64,000 nt of DNA from Cylindrospermum stagnale PCC 7417 (GTDB taxonomy: Bacteria; Cyanobacteriota; Cyanobacteriia; Cyanobacteriales; Nostocaceae): the NCBI RefSeq assembly GCF_000317535.1, contig NC_019757.1, positions 4,181,501 through 4,245,500 on the forward strand, read 5' to 3'. The stretch's first letter is position 1; the number at the start of each line of letters is the position of its first letter. Shown here piece after piece: positions 62,818 through 64,000 of this stretch. The notes beneath the pieces were generated by a model that had not been told where the DNA came from, ran no database searches, and saw nothing but the letters and a program-made list of their open reading frames with translations. Position numbers and translations under genes: made by a program.

Positions 62818-63960
62818 GTGCCTACTATAACTGTTGATGATATTCTTGAGCGTGCCCTAATCGGGTACGATTTATCTCCCTCAGAGGGAGTGGTACTGTT
62901 AAAACAAACTGATCCAGAGGCGATCGCGAATATTCGGGTGACGGCTGACAAACTCCGTCAAGCTCAAGCTGGTGATCCGGTCACGTACGTAATTAACCGC
63001 AATATTAACTTTACTAATATCTGTGAGCAGCACTGTAGTTTTTGTGCTTTCCGCCGGGATGATGGTGATGCCGATGCATATTGGTTAGATCAGGCGCAAA
63101 TTTTGGAAAAAGCTACAGATGGGGTGCGACGGGGGGCTACAGAAATTTGTATGCAGGGGGGATTAAACCCACAAGCCCAAATCAACGGCAAATCTCTGCC
63201 TTATTACCTGAAGCTAGTGGAAACTATCAAGCAGGAATTTCCCCAGCTACATTTGCACGCTTTTTCTCCCCAAGAAGTGCAATTTATTGCCAGACTTGAC
63301 GGACTGTCTTACGCGGATGTGATTGCTGCTTTGCGGGATGCTGGTGTGGGTTCAATGCCAGGAACAGCGGCTGAGGTGTTGGATGATGAAGTGCGGCGGA
63401 TATTATGTCCTGAGAAAATCGACACCGCCACTTGGCTAGAAATTGTCAGCACGGCTCACAAATTAGGTTTGCACACTACTAGCACTATGTTGTCGGGGCA
63501 TATTGAAACGCTCTCCCAACAAATTGGGCATTTAGAAAAATTGCGATCGCTCCAACAAACTGCAATCAATCAGGGATACCCTGCCAGGATTACAGAGTTT
63601 ATTGTCTTACCTTTCGTGGGACAAGAAGCGCCCAAATCCTTACGTCGTCGTGTTGGACGAGATCAACCAGTGTTAGCTGATGCCTTGCTACTGGGGGCCG
63701 TGGCGCGGATTTTCTTGGGAAATTGGATACCTAACCATCAACCGAGTTGGGTAAAACTGGGGTTAGCTGGGGCGATAGAAGCTTTAGTTTGGGGTTGTAA
63801 CGATATCGGTGGCACATTGATGGAGGAACATATCACTACAATGGCAGGTGCTGTGGGCGGTACTTGTATGGAAGTGGAAACCTTGCAAAATGCGATCGCA
63901 TCTTTAGGACGACCTTACCACCAACGGGATACTCTGTATCAAAGAATCGAGAAAAGGTAA
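62818..63960 (+). CDS. cofH: 7,8-didemethyl-8-hydroxy-5-deazariboflavin synthase subunit CofH
   Basis: 380 residues, GTG start. Radical-SAM enzyme that with CofG makes the FO chromophore of deazaflavin photolyases and cofactor F420. The CEQHCSFC cluster motif (about 69-76) in [42 protein letters not shown] and [13 protein letters not shown] are conserved. The end [20 protein letters not shown] is characteristic of CofH. cofG is not in the window. In cyanobacteria FO probably serves photolyase. Confidence 0.95.
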   Translation: MPTITVDDILERALIGYDLSPSEGVVLLKQTDPEAIANIRVTADKLRQAQAGDPVTYVINRNINFTNICEQHCSFCAFRRDDGDADAYWLDQAQILEKATDGVRRGATEICMQGGLNPQAQINGKSLPYYLKLVETIKQEFPQLHLHAFSPQEVQFIARLDGLSYADVIAALRDAGVGSMPGTAAEVLDDEVRRILCPEKIDTATWLEIVSTAHKLGLHTTSTMLSGHIETLSQQIGHLEKLRSLQQTAINQGYPARITEFIVLPFVGQEAPKSLRRRVGRDQPVLADALLLGAVARIFLGNWIPNHQPSWVKLGLAGAIEALVWGCNDIGGTLMEEHITTMAGAVGGTCMEVETLQNAIASLGRPYHQRDTLYQRIEKR

Positions 63961-64000
63961 TCACACTTTTTTTGACTCAGTTCGCAAGCACTCTTGACTC

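Overview
The window reads as chromosomal DNA of a filamentous, probably heterocyst-forming cyanobacterium (Nostoc/Anabaena/Calothrix type). The evidence is petN of the cytochrome b6f complex, a Pex-like PadR regulator, a CCB2/CCB4-type cytochrome b6 maturation factor, Ycf46, DUF3155, DUF3598, DUF3611 and DUF2808 proteins, an XisH-XisI pair, many HIP1 palindromes (GCGATCGC) and 7-bp short tandem repeats. The genus is inferred, not proved. I saw no tRNA, rRNA or CRISPR array.

Layout. 1-2353: three tandem copies of an unknown secreted-protein gene, the first cut by the window edge. 2373-9450: housekeeping genes (PD-(D/E)XK nuclease, def, ftsX, DUF3598, aat, rpsN, nth, M50 site-2 protease). 9798-11610: VapBC-like toxin-antitoxin pair and a patatin-like phospholipase. 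11829-16172: serS, DUF3611, pex-like regulator, CCB factor, DUF3155. 16456-20129: histidine kinase and two secreted paralogues, one with SLH repeats. 20483-23669: accessory genes, with an internally deleted NACHT NTPase and an Rpn/DUF4351 nuclease. 23936-31712: sbcC, a GGDEF-EAL protein, an SH3 protein and Ycf46. 32274-35777: OLD-family nuclease and two VapBC-type pairs. 35823-39915: the rpmH-rnpA-PH-yidC-jag-DUF177 cluster and DUF2808. 40667-43611: pntAA-pntAB-pntB. 43765-48472: accessory zone with an IS4-type element, xisH-xisI between direct repeats, a Phd-RelE pair and DUF29. 48587-52133: a four-GAF histidine kinase and petN with a 53-residue partner. 52233-54338: membrane protein, EVE protein, MarR regulator, exonuclease. 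54800-62608: three GT39-like membrane glycosyltransferases and a GT2-GtrA fusion. 62818-63960: cofH.

How the genes work together. The rpmH-yidC block couples a ribosomal protein, RNase P and membrane insertion. The pnt genes form one proton-translocating transhydrogenase. petN supplies a small b6f subunit, and the CCB-type factor acts in assembly of the same complex. The glycosyltransferases probably build a polyprenol-linked surface glycan: the GT2-GtrA protein would make and flip the donor that GT39 enzymes use.

Three very short or mis-started genes were settled by reading the sequence: rpmH (39133-39267), petN (52044-52133) and the small membrane protein beside petN (51875-52036). Several starts were moved downstream of the longest reading frame: ftsX, serS, DUF3155, xisH, the SH3 protein, relE and GT2-GtrA. 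No single obviously new system stands out. The best candidates for follow-up are the repeat-bounded xisH-xisI cassette, the broken NACHT gene with an in-frame repeat insertion, the mosaic triplicated secreted family, the petN-linked microprotein and the multi-GAF kinase with one possible bilin-binding Cys-His pair.
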